From positions 15,084-79,083 of the forward strand of contig JBEHYO010000007.1 of assembly GCA_048498135.1 (NCBI GenBank): a stretch of DNA of 64,000 nt. Reading direction: 5' to 3'. Below the pieces are notes generated by a model, which was not told the origin of the DNA, ran no database searches, and was given only the letters and a program-made list of their open reading frames with translations. The DNA comes from Dokdonella_A sp937902695 (GTDB taxonomy: Bacteria > Pseudomonadota > Gammaproteobacteria > Xanthomonadales > Rhodanobacteraceae). Of the stretch, positions 53,627-63,326 are shown piece by piece; position 1 is the stretch's first letter; each line of letters begins with the position of its first letter. The position numbers and the translations under genes are program-made.

Positions 53627-54367
53627 ATGGACCCCGAATCCGCACCGCGCATCCCGCGCCACATCGCGATCGTCATGGACGGCAACGGACGCTGGGCCGA
53701 GCGGCGCCGGCGCCCGCGCAGTTTCGGGCATCGCGAAGGCCAGAAGGCCGTGCGCGCGGCCGTCGAGTTCTGCCTTCGCCGCGGCGTCGAGGCGCTGACG
53801 CTGTTCGCGTTCTCGAGCGAGAACTGGAACCGGCCGCAGAGCGAAGTCGGCGCCCTGATGCAGCTCTTCCTCAAGGCGCTCGATCGCGAGGTCGACGAGC
53901 TGCACGAGAACGGCGTGCGCATCGCGTTCGTCGGCGATCTCTCGGCGTTCCAGCCCGAGCTTCGCGAGCGCATGCAGAACGCGATGACGAAAACCGGCGC
54001 GAACGCGAAGCTGAAGCTCAACATCGCCGTCAATTACGGCGGCCGCTGGGACATCGCCGATGCGGCTCGCCGCGCCGCGCTCGAAGTCGCCGCGGGACGC
54101 CTTCGCGCCGAGGACATCACCGAGCAGTCGCTCGCGCCGTTTTTCTGTCTCGCCGATCTTCCGGCCGTCGACCTCTTCATCCGCACCGGCGGCGAGCAGC
54201 GCATCAGCAACTTCCTGCTCTGGCAGGTCGCCTACGCCGAGCTCTACTTCACCGAGGCGCTGTGGCCCGATGTCGACGCCGACGTGCTGGCCGGCGCGCT
54301 CGCCGAGTTCGCCCGGCGCGAAAGGCGCTATGGTTTGACCTCCGCACAGATCAAGGCGGCGAGCTGA
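53627..54367 (+). CDS. uppS: Undecaprenyl diphosphate synthase
   Basis: A 246-residue cis-prenyltransferase that makes the C55 lipid carrier for peptidoglycan. 'HIAIVMDGNGRWAERRRRPR' has the catalytic Asp and Arg/His set, with 'FAFSSENWNRP' and 'DLFIRTGGEQRISNFLLWQV' at the end. It stands three bases before cdsA. Confidence 0.97.
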   Translation: MDPESAPRIPRHIAIVMDGNGRWAERRRRPRSFGHREGQKAVRAAVEFCLRRGVEALTLFAFSSENWNRPQSEVGALMQLFLKALDREVDELHENGVRIAFVGDLSAFQPELRERMQNAMTKTGANAKLKLNIAVNYGGRWDIADAARRAALEVAAGRLRAEDITEQSLAPFFCLADLPAVDLFIRTGGEQRISNFLLWQVAYAELYFTEALWPDVDADVLAGALAEFARRERRYGLTSAQIKAAS

Positions 54368-54369
54368 GG

Positions 54370-55200
54370 ATGCTGAAGCAGCGCACGATCACCGCCCTCG
54401 TTCTCGCACCGATCGGCGTCGCCATCGTGCTGCTGCTGCCGACATCGGCGCTCTCGGTGTTCACGGGGCTGACGGTCGTGATCGGTCTCTGGGAGTGGAC
54501 GCGCATGGCCGGCTTCACCTCGCGGCCGCTGCGCTCGGCGGCCGTCGCGATCGTCGTGCTGCTGCTCGTGGCGCTCTGGTGGCTGCGCAACGAGCCGCTC
54601 GCGTGGTATCTCATCGCCGCGGGCGTCGCCTGGTGGCTCGTCGCGACGCTGTGGCTCAGGAACTTCTCGTTCGGCGCGGCGCCGACGCGCGAGAACGCCG
54701 CGATCAAGTTCCTCGCCGGCCTCCTCGCGACGATTCCGGCGTGGATCGCGCTCAGCAAGCTGCACGCCGAGCCGCACCGCGGACCGGCCTGGGCACTGCT
54801 CGCGCTCGTGCTTGTCTGGGGCGCCGACACGGCCGCGTATTTCACCGGCAAGCGTTTCGGCAAGGCGAAACTCGCCCCGCAGATCAGCCCGAACAAGACG
54901 ATCGCCGGCGTGTACGGTGCGCTCGGCTGCGGTGCGCTGATCGCGGCCGTCGCCGGCTGGCTGCTCGATCTGCGCGGCATCGCGCTGGTCGCGCTGATCG
55001 CACTCGCGCTGCTGACCGTCGTCGCGTCGGTGATCGGCGATCTCTTCGAAAGCCTCGTCAAGCGGCAGGCCGGGGTCAAGGATTCCGGAAACCTGTTCCC
55101 GGGTCATGGCGGCATGTTCGATCGTCTCGACGGCGTATTCGCCGCGCTGCCCGTGTTCGCGCTCGGCAAGGCCCTGCTCGATCTCGCCTTCGCGCCATGA
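54370..55200 (+). CDS. cdsA: CDP-diacylglycerol synthase
   Basis: A 276-residue membrane cytidylyltransferase with about eight helices. The signature 'KRQAGVKDSGNLFPGHGGMF' carries the C-terminal D and GHGG motifs, with 'GADTAAYFTGKRFGK' and 'QISPNKTIAGVYGALG' before it. It makes CDP-DAG from phosphatidate. ATG 54370 lies two bases past the uppS stop, and the stop overlaps the dxr start by four bases. Confidence 0.97.
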   Translation: MLKQRTITALVLAPIGVAIVLLLPTSALSVFTGLTVVIGLWEWTRMAGFTSRPLRSAAVAIVVLLLVALWWLRNEPLAWYLIAAGVAWWLVATLWLRNFSFGAAPTRENAAIKFLAGLLATIPAWIALSKLHAEPHRGPAWALLALVLVWGADTAAYFTGKRFGKAKLAPQISPNKTIAGVYGALGCGALIAAVAGWLLDLRGIALVALIALALLTVVASVIGDLFESLVKRQAGVKDSGNLFPGHGGMFDRLDGVFAALPVFALGKALLDLAFAP

Positions 55201-56375
55201 GGACGATCGCAGTGCTCGGCGCCACCGGCTCGATCGGGGCGAGCGCGCTCGACGTCGTCGCGCGGCATCCCGACCGCTTTCGCGTCGGGGCGCTCGCCGC
55301 GCATCGCAACGTCGCGGCGCTTGCCGAGCTTTGCGCGCGCTTCAATCCTGCGCTCGCGGTCATCGCGGATGCGTCGCTCGAGGCGGAGCTTCGCGAGCGC
55401 CTGCGCGCAGCGAATCTCCCGATACGCGTCGCCGCCGGCGCCGAAGCGCTGATCGAAGCCGCGGCCGACGCTGCCTGCGACACCGTCATCGCCGCGATCG
55501 TCGGCGCAGCCGGGCTCGAATCGACGCTCGCGGCCGCGCGCGCCGGCAAGCGCCTCCTGCTCGCCAACAAGGAAGCTGTCGTGATGGCGGGCCCGCTGCT
55601 GCGTGCCGCGCTCGACGCGGGCGGCGGCGAGCTGCTGCCGATCGATTCCGAGCACAACGCGGTGTTCCAGTGCCTGCCGCCGGCGCGCGCGGGCCTCGAT
55701 GCCGCCGGCGTGCGGCGCATCGTGCTGACCGCGTCGGGCGGTCCGTTCCGCGGCCGGCGGATGGAGTCGCTCGACGCGATCACGCCCGACATGGCCTGCG
55801 CGCATCCGAACTGGCGCATGGGCCGCAAGATCTCGGTCGATTCGGCGACGCTGATGAACAAGGGGCTCGAAGTCATCGAGGCGCATTTCCTGTTCGATGC
55901 GCCGGCCGAGCGCATCGAGGTCGTCGTGCATCCGCAGAGCATCGTGCATTCCATGGTCGAGTACGCCGACGGCTCGGTGCTCGCGCAGCTCGGCAATCCC
56001 GACATGCGCACGGCGCTCGCCTACGCGCTCGCGTGGCCCGAGCGCATCGATGCCGGCGTCGCGGCGCTCGACCTGCTCCGCATCGCGCGGCTCGACTTCG
56101 AAGCGCCCGATCGCGAGACGTTCGCATGCCTCGATCTCGCATACGGGGCGCTCGCCGCGGGCGGCAGCGCGCCGATCACGCTGAACGCCGCGAACGAGGA
56201 AGCGGTGGCCGCATTCCTCGCTGGCCGCCTGCCCTTCCTCGCCATTCCGCAGGTCATTGAAAACGCTATGGAAATGGCCCCGGCATCGGACGTCGCGACT
56301 CTCGCCGGCGTGATTGACGCTGATTTAACTGCGCGTCGGGTGGCTCAACGTATCATCGCCTCGGCGAAGGACTGA
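55197..56375 (+). CDS. dxr: 1-deoxy-D-xylulose 5-phosphate reductoisomerase
   Basis: A 392-residue MEP-pathway enzyme: NADPH-binding 'VLGATGSIGASALDVVARHP', metal-binding 'LPIDSEHNAVFQCL', substrate-loop 'LTASGGPFRGR' and 'HPNWRMGRKISVDSATLMNK'. It makes MEP for isoprenoids, which feed undecaprenyl and quinone synthesis. It overlaps cdsA by four bases (ATGA). The local order uppS-cdsA-dxr differs from E. coli (dxr first). Confidence 0.98.
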   Translation: MRTIAVLGATGSIGASALDVVARHPDRFRVGALAAHRNVAALAELCARFNPALAVIADASLEAELRERLRAANLPIRVAAGAEALIEAAADAACDTVIAAIVGAAGLESTLAAARAGKRLLLANKEAVVMAGPLLRAALDAGGGELLPIDSEHNAVFQCLPPARAGLDAAGVRRIVLTASGGPFRGRRMESLDAITPDMACAHPNWRMGRKISVDSATLMNKGLEVIEAHFLFDAPAERIEVVVHPQSIVHSMVEYADGSVLAQLGNPDMRTALAYALAWPERIDAGVAALDLLRIARLDFEAPDRETFACLDLAYGALAAGGSAPITLNAANEEAVAAFLAGRLPFLAIPQVIENAMEMAPASDVATLAGVIDADLTARRVAQRIIASAKD

Positions 56376-56475
56376 CCGTTGCACCGCACGATTCCTGCTC
56401 GCCGGCCTCGCGGCCGGGCGAACGCGTCGGCGAGGGGCGTGGTCCAAGCCACGAACGAATCGCCGGAAACGTTGC

Positions 56476-57828
56476 ATGAGTGAAGTCTTTGGGTCCGTCT
56501 GGTGGCTGATCGTCACGCTCGGCGTGCTGGTCACGTTTCACGAGTTCGGCCATTTCGTCGTCGCGCGCCGCTGCGGCGTCAAGGTCCTCCGGTTCTCGAT
56601 CGGATTCGGCAAGGCGCTCTGGTCGCGCCGCGACCGGCTCGGCACCGAGTTCGTCGTCGCCGCGATCCCGCTCGGCGGCTACGTCAAGATGCTCGACGAG
56701 CGCGAGGGCGATGTCGCGACCGAGGATCTCCCGCAGGCGCACAACCGCAAGACCGTCGGCCAGCGCATGGCGATTTCGGCCGCGGGGCCGCTCTTCAATC
56801 TCGTTTTCGCGGTGTTCGCGTTCTGGCTCGTGATGGTCATCGGCAAGCCGGACTTCCAGCCGGTGCTCGCGGCGCCGACCGGGCTTGCGGCGACGGCGGG
56901 CTTCAAGGCCGGCGACCGCATCGTCGCGATCGGCGACGAAAAGATCGCGACGTGGAGCGAAGCGCTCGATGCGCTCGCCGCGCGCTCCATCGAAGGCGCG
57001 TCGACCGACATCGAGGTCCAGACCGCCGCGGGCGGCACGGCCGTGCGCACGCTTGCGCTCGATCGTCTCGCGAACCGCGGCGATGCCGAGAAAGCCTGGC
57101 CCGAGATCGGCCTGCACCGCCAGGGCCCGCCGGTTCCGGCGATCGCGGCCAAGGTTCGCGGCGGCATGCCGGCCGCGCAGGGCGGCCTCCGGGACGGCGA
57201 CCGCATCGTCGCGGTCAACGGCACCCCGGTCGACGATTTCGTCGCGCTCGGCGGACTCATCCAGAAGGAAGCGGCCAAGTCGCCCACGCTCAGGTTCGGC
57301 ATCGAGCGCGGCGGCCGGCGCCTCGACCTCGACGTCCGCGCGATCCGCCAGGACGACGGCGGCGGCGAGCGCTGGATCACCGGCATCGAGGCGCCGCAGG
57401 TCACGGTCGAGCCCGATGCCGTGCAGCGTTACGGCCCGCTGGCGGCGATCCCGGCCGCGCTCGCGGAGACCTGGGACCAGTCGACGCGCATGCTGAAGCT
57501 GATCGGCCAGATGGTCACCGGGCAGGCATCGACGAAGAACATCCAGGGCATCATCTCGATCGGCCAGGCGGCCAACGCGACCGCGCACATGGGCGTGGCG
57601 CGGTTCTTCAGTTTCCTCGCCGCGGTCTCGCTGGGCCTGGCGGTGATGAACCTTTTGCCGATCCCGATCTTGGACGGCGGACACCTGCTGTATTACCTTA
57701 TCGAGCTCGTCAAAGGCAGTCCGGTGAGCGAGCGGGCGCAGATGGCCGGCCAGTACGTCGGCCTGATGCTGCTCGTGGCCCTGATGGGCCTGGCGTTCTA
57801 CAACGATATTCTCAGGATCGCTTCCTGA
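56476..57828 (+). CDS. rseP: Site-2 intramembrane protease RseP
   Basis: A 450-residue zinc protease that cuts the anti-sigma factor in the envelope-stress cascade. The HExxH motif is 'FHEFGHFVV' (H22, E23, H26). Two PDZ domains lie in the periplasmic middle ('AGFKAGDRIVAIGDEKI', 'GGLRDGDRIVAVNGTPVDDF'). The second metal motif 'LLPIPILDGGHLLYYLIELV' is near the C-terminus. It lies 100 bases after dxr. Confidence 0.97.
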   Translation: MSEVFGSVWWLIVTLGVLVTFHEFGHFVVARRCGVKVLRFSIGFGKALWSRRDRLGTEFVVAAIPLGGYVKMLDEREGDVATEDLPQAHNRKTVGQRMAISAAGPLFNLVFAVFAFWLVMVIGKPDFQPVLAAPTGLAATAGFKAGDRIVAIGDEKIATWSEALDALAARSIEGASTDIEVQTAAGGTAVRTLALDRLANRGDAEKAWPEIGLHRQGPPVPAIAAKVRGGMPAAQGGLRDGDRIVAVNGTPVDDFVALGGLIQKEAAKSPTLRFGIERGGRRLDLDVRAIRQDDGGGERWITGIEAPQVTVEPDAVQRYGPLAAIPAALAETWDQSTRMLKLIGQMVTGQASTKNIQGIISIGQAANATAHMGVARFFSFLAAVSLGLAVMNLLPIPILDGGHLLYYLIELVKGSPVSERAQMAGQYVGLMLLVALMGLAFYNDILRIAS

Positions 57829-58068
57829 TCCGGGATTTTTGCTCCCAGCAGCGTGGCCGAAAAGCGCCCTTTTCGGCGATTCCGCTGGGCGATGCATGGA
57901 AGCATCGCTCGCCGCCGAAGCCGTAGGCCGACGCGTCGAGGTGGGTCCGGGCAATGCACCGGAATCGGCGGGTGGGGAGGTCCCTGGGTGGACGTCCGCC
58001 TCGCTCAATAAAACAACCAGGACCGCGGCGACCACCGCAGGCCCGACGATTTCCGGACGGAATTGACG
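57829..58068. other. rseP-bamA spacer with nested hairpins
   Basis: This 240-base gap holds CCGAAAAG-CGCC-CTTTTCGG (57857-57876) inside an outer CCCAGC/GCTGGG pair (57844, 57884), and GCGATGC-n6-GCATCGC (57889-57908). I see no gene. The hairpins may end or attenuate rseP transcripts; a promoter for bamA is expected here but I cannot place one confidently. Confidence 0.5.
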
Positions 58069-60438
58069 ATGAAGCGTATTGCCGCCCTCCTCCTGCTTGC
58101 CTGTCTCTACTCCGGCATGGCGCTCGCGTTCGAGACGTTCACGGTTTCGGACATCCGTATCGACGGGCTGTCGCGCATCGCGCCCGGCACCGTGTTCACC
58201 TATCTCTCGATCGAGAAGGGCGACGTGCTGACGCCGGACCGCGCCGAGCAGGCGATCCGCGCGCTCTACAAGACCGGCTTCTTCAACGACGTGCAGCTCG
58301 CGCGGCAGAACGACATCCTCGTCGTCACCGTGAAGGAGCGCCCGCAGATCTCGAAGATCGCGCTCCGCGGCAACAAGGACCTCAAGGACGAGGATCTCCT
58401 GAAGGGCCTCAAGGGCATTGGCCTTGCCGAAGGCGAAGCGTTCGATCCGCTCAAGCTCTCCGAGATCCAGAGCGAGCTCACGCGCCAGTACTACAACCGC
58501 GGCAAGTACAACGTTTCGGTGAAGACGTCGGTCGTCAACCTCGATCGCAACCGCGTCGAGGTCGCGATCAACATCGCCGAAGGCAAGGCCGCGAAGATCA
58601 AGCACATCAACATCGTCGGCAACTCGACGTTCCCCGACAAGGAAGTGACCGGAAGCTTCGAGTCGAGCACCTCTAACTGGCTCTCGTGGTACTCGAAGGA
58701 CGATCAGTATTCGCGCGAGAAGCTCTCGGGCGATCTCGAGAAGCTGACGTCGTATTACATGGACCGCGGCTACGTCGACTTCAACGTCGACTCGACCCAG
58801 GTCTCGATCAGCCCCGACAAGCGCAAGATGTACGTGACCGCCGCGATCAAGGAAGGCGAGGTCTACAAGGTGAGCGACATCAAGCTGACCGGCGCGCTGA
58901 TCCTCAACGAGGACGACCTGCGCAAGCTTCTCCGAATCAAGGTCGGCGAGCTCTTCTCGCGCAAGCAGGTCGAGCAATCGTCCGATGCGATCTCGGCGGT
59001 GCTCTCCAACATCGGCTACGCGTTCGCCGAAGTGCAGCCGATCCCGACGATCGACCGCGAGAAGCGCGAGGTCGCGCTGAACTTCTTCGTCAACCCCGGC
59101 AAGCGCGTCTACGTCCGCAACATCGTCTTCAAGGGCAACGTGCACACCGAGGACGAAGTCGTCCGCCGCGAAATGCGCCAGCTCGAAGGCGCGTGGTATT
59201 CGCAGGCGGCGATCGACCGCTCGAAGATCCGCCTGCAGCGCCTCGGCTACTTCAAGACCGTCACGATCGATACGCCCAAGGTGCCCGGCACTGAGGATCA
59301 GGTCGACGTGGTCATCTCGCTCGAGGAGGAAAACTCCGGCAGCTTCACGTTCGGCCTCGGCTACTCGCAGGTGCAGGGCCTCATCGCCAGCATCTCGGTC
59401 ACGCAGAACAACTTCTTCGGCACCGGCGACAAGGTCGGCATCACGGCCGAGCAGAGCTCGGTCATCAAGCGCTACGAGTTCAGCTACTACGAGCCGTATC
59501 TCACCACCGACGGCATCGGCATCGGCTACGACTTCCACCACACCGAGTTCGACGCCGGCCAGGACAACCTCGCGAGCTACCTGACCAACTCCGATGCGTT
59601 CGACATGTACTTCGGCATTCCCATCACGGAATCCGACACGATCAACGCGCAGCTCGGCGTCAGCAAGACCGGCGTCGACACCATACCGGGCCTGACGCCG
59701 CAGGAGTTCATCGACTACATCGACAACCTCGGCCACCACACGTTCCACACGTGGGAAGCGCAGTTCTCCTGGGCGCACGACACGCGCAACCGTTTCTGGA
59801 ACCCGACGCGCGGCTCGCTGCAGCAGGTCTCGTTCGACTTCGCGCTGCCGGGCTCGACGGTCGAGTACTACACGCTGTTCTACCGCTACGGCCAATACCT
59901 GCCGATCACGAATGCGCTGACGTTCTACGGCCATTTCACGCTCGGCTACGGCGACGTCTGGCGGACGCCCGACAAGGCGTCGACCGCGCCGGCGGACCGC
60001 CCGGCCAATCTCGACGTGCTGCCGTTCTTCAAGAACTTCTTCGCCGGCGGCGTGACGGACGTGCGCGGCTTCCGCGACAACACGCTCGGCCCGCGCATCG
60101 CGTACAGCCCGCTGACGTGCCCGCCGGCGGACACCAAGAACTGCCTCGTCCCGGTCGGCGGCGCATTCAAGACCGTCGCCTCGGCCGAGATCATCTTTCC
60201 GACGCCGTTCGTCAAGGAAGACAACGACTCGACGCGCATCTCGTGGTTCTTCGACGTCGGCAACGTGTTCCCCGACTTCAACGCGTGGAGCGCCAGCGAG
60301 CTGCGCGCGTCGACCGGCATCTCGTTCCAGTGGCGCGCGCCGGTCGGACCGATCGTCATCAACCTCGCCAAGCCGATCAAGAGCCAGCACGGCGACGACA
60401 CCGAAACGATCCAGTTCTCGTTCGGCAACACGTTCTAA
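58069..60438 (+). CDS. bamA: Outer-membrane protein assembly factor BamA
   Basis: A 789-residue Omp85 protein. A signal peptide ('MKRIAALLLLACLYSGMALA') is followed by five POTRA domains ('FTVSDIRIDGLSRIAPGTVF' to 'DVVISLEEENSG'). The 16-stranded barrel contains the loop-6 'VRGF' ('GVTDVRGFRDNTLGP'). The C-terminal Phe fits barrel recognition. Length is near E. coli BamA (810). ATG 58069 is used rather than an upstream in-frame TTG. Confidence 0.98.
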   Translation: MKRIAALLLLACLYSGMALAFETFTVSDIRIDGLSRIAPGTVFTYLSIEKGDVLTPDRAEQAIRALYKTGFFNDVQLARQNDILVVTVKERPQISKIALRGNKDLKDEDLLKGLKGIGLAEGEAFDPLKLSEIQSELTRQYYNRGKYNVSVKTSVVNLDRNRVEVAINIAEGKAAKIKHINIVGNSTFPDKEVTGSFESSTSNWLSWYSKDDQYSREKLSGDLEKLTSYYMDRGYVDFNVDSTQVSISPDKRKMYVTAAIKEGEVYKVSDIKLTGALILNEDDLRKLLRIKVGELFSRKQVEQSSDAISAVLSNIGYAFAEVQPIPTIDREKREVALNFFVNPGKRVYVRNIVFKGNVHTEDEVVRREMRQLEGAWYSQAAIDRSKIRLQRLGYFKTVTIDTPKVPGTEDQVDVVISLEEENSGSFTFGLGYSQVQGLIASISVTQNNFFGTGDKVGITAEQSSVIKRYEFSYYEPYLTTDGIGIGYDFHHTEFDAGQDNLASYLTNSDAFDMYFGIPITESDTINAQLGVSKTGVDTIPGLTPQEFIDYIDNLGHHTFHTWEAQFSWAHDTRNRFWNPTRGSLQQVSFDFALPGSTVEYYTLFYRYGQYLPITNALTFYGHFTLGYGDVWRTPDKASTAPADRPANLDVLPFFKNFFAGGVTDVRGFRDNTLGPRIAYSPLTCPPADTKNCLVPVGGAFKTVASAEIIFPTPFVKEDNDSTRISWFFDVGNVFPDFNAWSASELRASTGISFQWRAPVGPIVINLAKPIKSQHGDDTETIQFSFGNTF

Positions 60439-60483
60439 TCCGGCCGGGAGCGGATCGAAGCGCGACGCGAGGAGACCCGACAC

Positions 60484-61071
60484 GTGACGGCAGCGGCACA
60501 AGCACGAAGAGCGATGAGAGCGCCGGTGCTGGCCGCAGCAGCGCTGCTCGGCGTGCTCGTGCTCGAAGCGCTCATGCCGGCGGCGGCCACCGCGCAGACG
60601 CCCGCCGCGACGCGCATCGGCTACGTCGACATGAAGCGCCTGCTCGACAACGCGCCGCAGGTCGTCGCCGGCCGCGAGCGGCTCTCGAAGGAGTTCGCGC
60701 CGCGCGATGCATCGCTCAAGGCCGACGAGAAGCGCCTCGATGAGCTCCGCGAGCGCCAGCAGAAGGAAGGCGCGACGACGGCCACGGGCGACACCGATAC
60801 GCTGAAGCGCGAAATCGACGCGCTCGACCGCTCGATCAAGCGGAACCGCGAATCGATGCGCAACGACCTCAAGTCGCGCAGCGACCAGGAGCTCGACAAG
60901 AGCTGGCGCGAGATCAACGACGCCGTCGTCGCCTACGCGCGCGAGCAGGGTTTCGACATCATCGTGCCGAGCCCGGTGGTCTATGCGAGCGCGCGCGTCG
61001 ACATCACCGACCAGGTGCTCGATCGCCTTCGCAGGCAGTATCGCGAGAAGCCGGGCGGCGCGACGCCATGA
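60484..61071 (+). CDS. skp: Periplasmic chaperone Skp/OmpH family
   Basis: A 195-residue OmpH-type protein. A signal peptide ('VLAAAALLGVLVLEALMPAA') and 'RIGYVDMKRLLDNAPQVVAG' open it; a long charged coiled-coil (about 65-140) follows, then the end strand 'FDIIVPSPVVYASARVDITD'. It holds outer-membrane proteins unfolded in transit to BamA. The start is GTG 60484 with GAGGAG upstream; ATG 60514 is an alternative with a weaker site. Its stop overlaps lpxD by four bases. Confidence 0.92.
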   Translation: MTAAAQARRAMRAPVLAAAALLGVLVLEALMPAAATAQTPAATRIGYVDMKRLLDNAPQVVAGRERLSKEFAPRDASLKADEKRLDELRERQQKEGATTATGDTDTLKREIDALDRSIKRNRESMRNDLKSRSDQELDKSWREINDAVVAYAREQGFDIIVPSPVVYASARVDITDQVLDRLRRQYREKPGGATP

Positions 61072-62087
61072 CGACGCTGACGCTCGGCGAGATCGCGGCG
61101 CGCTTCGGGCTCGAGTTGCGCGGCGACGCGGCCACGGAGATTCGCGGCGTCGCCACGCTCGCCGAGGCCGGTCCCGGGCAGCTCGGCTTTCTCGCCAATC
61201 CGCGCTATCGCGCGCAGCTCGCATCGACGCGCGCCGGCGCGATCGTGCTGCGCGCCGGCGACGCCGATGCGTTTCGGGGCGCCGCGCTGGTCGCGCCTGA
61301 TCCGTATGTCGCCTTCGCGCGCATCGCGACCGTCTACGAACGCATGCCCGCGGCCGCGCCCGGCGCGCACGCGAGCGCGGTGGTCGCCGATGGCGCGCGC
61401 GTCGCGGCATCGGCGTCGATCGGCCCGCACTGCGTCGTCGACGCCGAAGCCGAGATCGGCGAAGGCGCGATACTCGGCGCGCACTGCATCATCGGCCGCG
61501 GCTGCGTCGTCGGCGCACAGTCGCGCCTCGTCGCACGCGTGACGCTCGTGCAGGACGTCAGGCTCGGCAAGCGCGTGCTGATCCATCCCGGCGCGGTCAT
61601 CGGCGCCGACGGGTTCGGCATCGCGTTCGCGAAGGATCACTGGGAAAAGGTGCCGCAGCTCGGCGGCGTCGTCGTCGGCGACGACTGCGAGATCGGCGCA
61701 AACACGACGATCGACCGCGGCGCGCTCGGCGACACCGTGCTCGAGGAGGACGTCCGCCTCGACAACCAGATCCAGATCGCGCACAACGTCTTCGTCGGCG
61801 CGCACACGGCGATGGCCGGCTGCGCCGCGGTCGCCGGCAGCGCGCGCATCGGCCGCTACTGCCTCATCGGCGGCGCCGCTGGCATACTGGGACATCTGGA
61901 AGTCGCCGACCGCGTCACCGTGACCGCGATGAGCCTGGTCACGCATTCGCTGCGAGAACCCGGCGAGTACTCGTCGGGCACGCCGATCCAGGAAAACCGG
62001 CAGTGGCGCCGCAACGCAGCGCGCTTCAAGCACCTCGACGATTTCGTGCGGCGCATCGACGCCGCCAGGAGGGAACCCGAGTCATGA
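61068..62087 (+). CDS. lpxD: UDP-3-O-acylglucosamine N-acyltransferase
   Basis: A 339-residue lipid A enzyme. The N-terminal domain 'LTLGEIAARFGLELRGDA' is followed by hexapeptide turns of a left-handed helix. The catalytic His is in 'VGAHTAMAGCAAVAGSARIG', and the C-terminal motif 'FKHLDDFVRRIDAARR' is typical. It overlaps skp and fabZ by four bases each, so all are translationally coupled. Confidence 0.97.
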   Translation: MTTLTLGEIAARFGLELRGDAATEIRGVATLAEAGPGQLGFLANPRYRAQLASTRAGAIVLRAGDADAFRGAALVAPDPYVAFARIATVYERMPAAAPGAHASAVVADGARVAASASIGPHCVVDAEAEIGEGAILGAHCIIGRGCVVGAQSRLVARVTLVQDVRLGKRVLIHPGAVIGADGFGIAFAKDHWEKVPQLGGVVVGDDCEIGANTTIDRGALGDTVLEEDVRLDNQIQIAHNVFVGAHTAMAGCAAVAGSARIGRYCLIGGAAGILGHLEVADRVTVTAMSLVTHSLREPGEYSSGTPIQENRQWRRNAARFKHLDDFVRRIDAARREPES

Positions 62088-62551
62088 GCAACGTGAGCAA
62101 CGACGGCGTGAAGTTGCCGATCGACATCGAAGGCATCGCGGCGCTTTTGCCGCACCGCTATCCGTTCCTCCTGATCGACCGGGTCATCGCATTCGAGCCG
62201 AAGAAGCTCGTCGCGCTCAAGAACGTCTCGGGCAACGAGGAGTTTTTCCAGGGCCACTTCCCCGGCCATCCCGTCATGCCGGGCGTCCTCATCATCGAGT
62301 CGATGGCACAGGCGTGCGGCATGCTCGTCAAGCTCTCGGCGCGGCCCGGGCGCCCGCACACCGGCGTGTTCTACCTCGTCAAGGTCGACGATGCGCGCTT
62401 CAACCGCGTCGTCGTGCCGGGCGATCAGCTTCGCCTCGAAGTCGAGCAGAAGCGCTCGATGCGCAACATGAGCCTCTTCACCTGCCAGGCGAAGGTCGAC
62501 GGCGAGGTTGCCGCCGCGGCCGAGCTCCTCTGCGCCGAGGTGGCCAGCTGA
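62084..62551 (+). CDS. fabZ: 3-hydroxyacyl-ACP dehydratase FabZ
   Basis: A 155-residue hot-dog-fold enzyme of fatty-acid elongation. Active-site His in 'LPHRYPFLLIDRV' and Glu in 'GHFPGHPVMPGVLIIESMAQ' are visible. Its placement between lpxD and lpxA, competing with LpxA for hydroxyacyl-ACP, is conserved. ATG 62084 has AGGAGGG upstream. Confidence 0.98.
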   Translation: MSNVSNDGVKLPIDIEGIAALLPHRYPFLLIDRVIAFEPKKLVALKNVSGNEEFFQGHFPGHPVMPGVLIIESMAQACGMLVKLSARPGRPHTGVFYLVKVDDARFNRVVVPGDQLRLEVEQKRSMRNMSLFTCQAKVDGEVAAAAELLCAEVAS

Positions 62552-63321
62552 TGATCCACGCGACCGCGATCATCGATCCGGCCGCACGCATCGGCGCCAA
62601 CGTCAGCATCGGCGCCTACAGCGTCATCGGCGGCGGCGTCGAGATCGGCGAGGGGACGACGATCGGCCCGCATGTGGTGATCGAAGGCACGACGCGCATC
62701 GGCCGCGACAACCGCATCTTCCAGTTCGCCTCGGTCGGCGCGATTCCGCAGGACAAGAAGTTCGGCGGCGAGGATTCCGAGCTCGTCATCGGCGATCGCA
62801 ACGTGATCCGCGAGTTCGTCACGCTGAACCGCGGCACTGCCGACGGCGGCGGCGCGACGCGGATCGGCAACGACAACTGGATCATGGCCTACGCGCACGT
62901 TGCGCACGACTGCACCGTCGGCAACAACACCGTTTTCTCGAACAACGCGACGCTTGCCGGCCACGTCACGGTCGGCGACTACGCGATCCTCTCGGGTTTC
63001 GCCGGCATCCACCAGTTCTGCCGCATCGGCGCGCACGCTTTCGTCGGCATGGGCTGCCTCGTCAACGGCGACGTGCCGCCGTTCGTGATGGTCGCCTCCG
63101 ACTACGGCCGCCCGCGCGGCATCAATTCCGAAGGCCTGAAACGGCGCGGCTTCGATGCCGACCGCATCGCCGCGATCAAGCGCGCCTACCGCACGCTGTA
63201 TCTCGGCAACCGCTCGCAGGCCGAAGCGCGCGCCGAGCTCGCCGCGCTGGCTGCCGACAGCAAGGATGTCGCGGTCATGCTCGATTTCATCGAGGCCAGC
63301 GAACGGGCGCTCGTCCGATGA
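62551..63321 (+). CDS. lpxA: UDP-N-acetylglucosamine acyltransferase
   Basis: A 256-residue first enzyme of lipid A synthesis. 'IHATAIIDPAARIGANVSIG' opens the beta-helix; the catalytic His is in 'MAYAHVAHDCTVGNNTVFSN', and 'INSEGLKRRGFDADRIAAIK' is the C-terminal helix region. The start ATG overlaps the fabZ stop by one base (TGATG). Confidence 0.98.
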   Translation: MIHATAIIDPAARIGANVSIGAYSVIGGGVEIGEGTTIGPHVVIEGTTRIGRDNRIFQFASVGAIPQDKKFGGEDSELVIGDRNVIREFVTLNRGTADGGGATRIGNDNWIMAYAHVAHDCTVGNNTVFSNNATLAGHVTVGDYAILSGFAGIHQFCRIGAHAFVGMGCLVNGDVPPFVMVASDYGRPRGINSEGLKRRGFDADRIAAIKRAYRTLYLGNRSQAEARAELAALAADSKDVAVMLDFIEASERALVR

Positions 63322-63326
63322 AAGCC

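Noticed and set aside
56353..61410. 1685-codon minus-strand open frame opposite rseP, bamA, skp and lpxD
   Set aside because: It lies antisense to four conserved genes, with composition typical of a GC-rich shadow and no domain.
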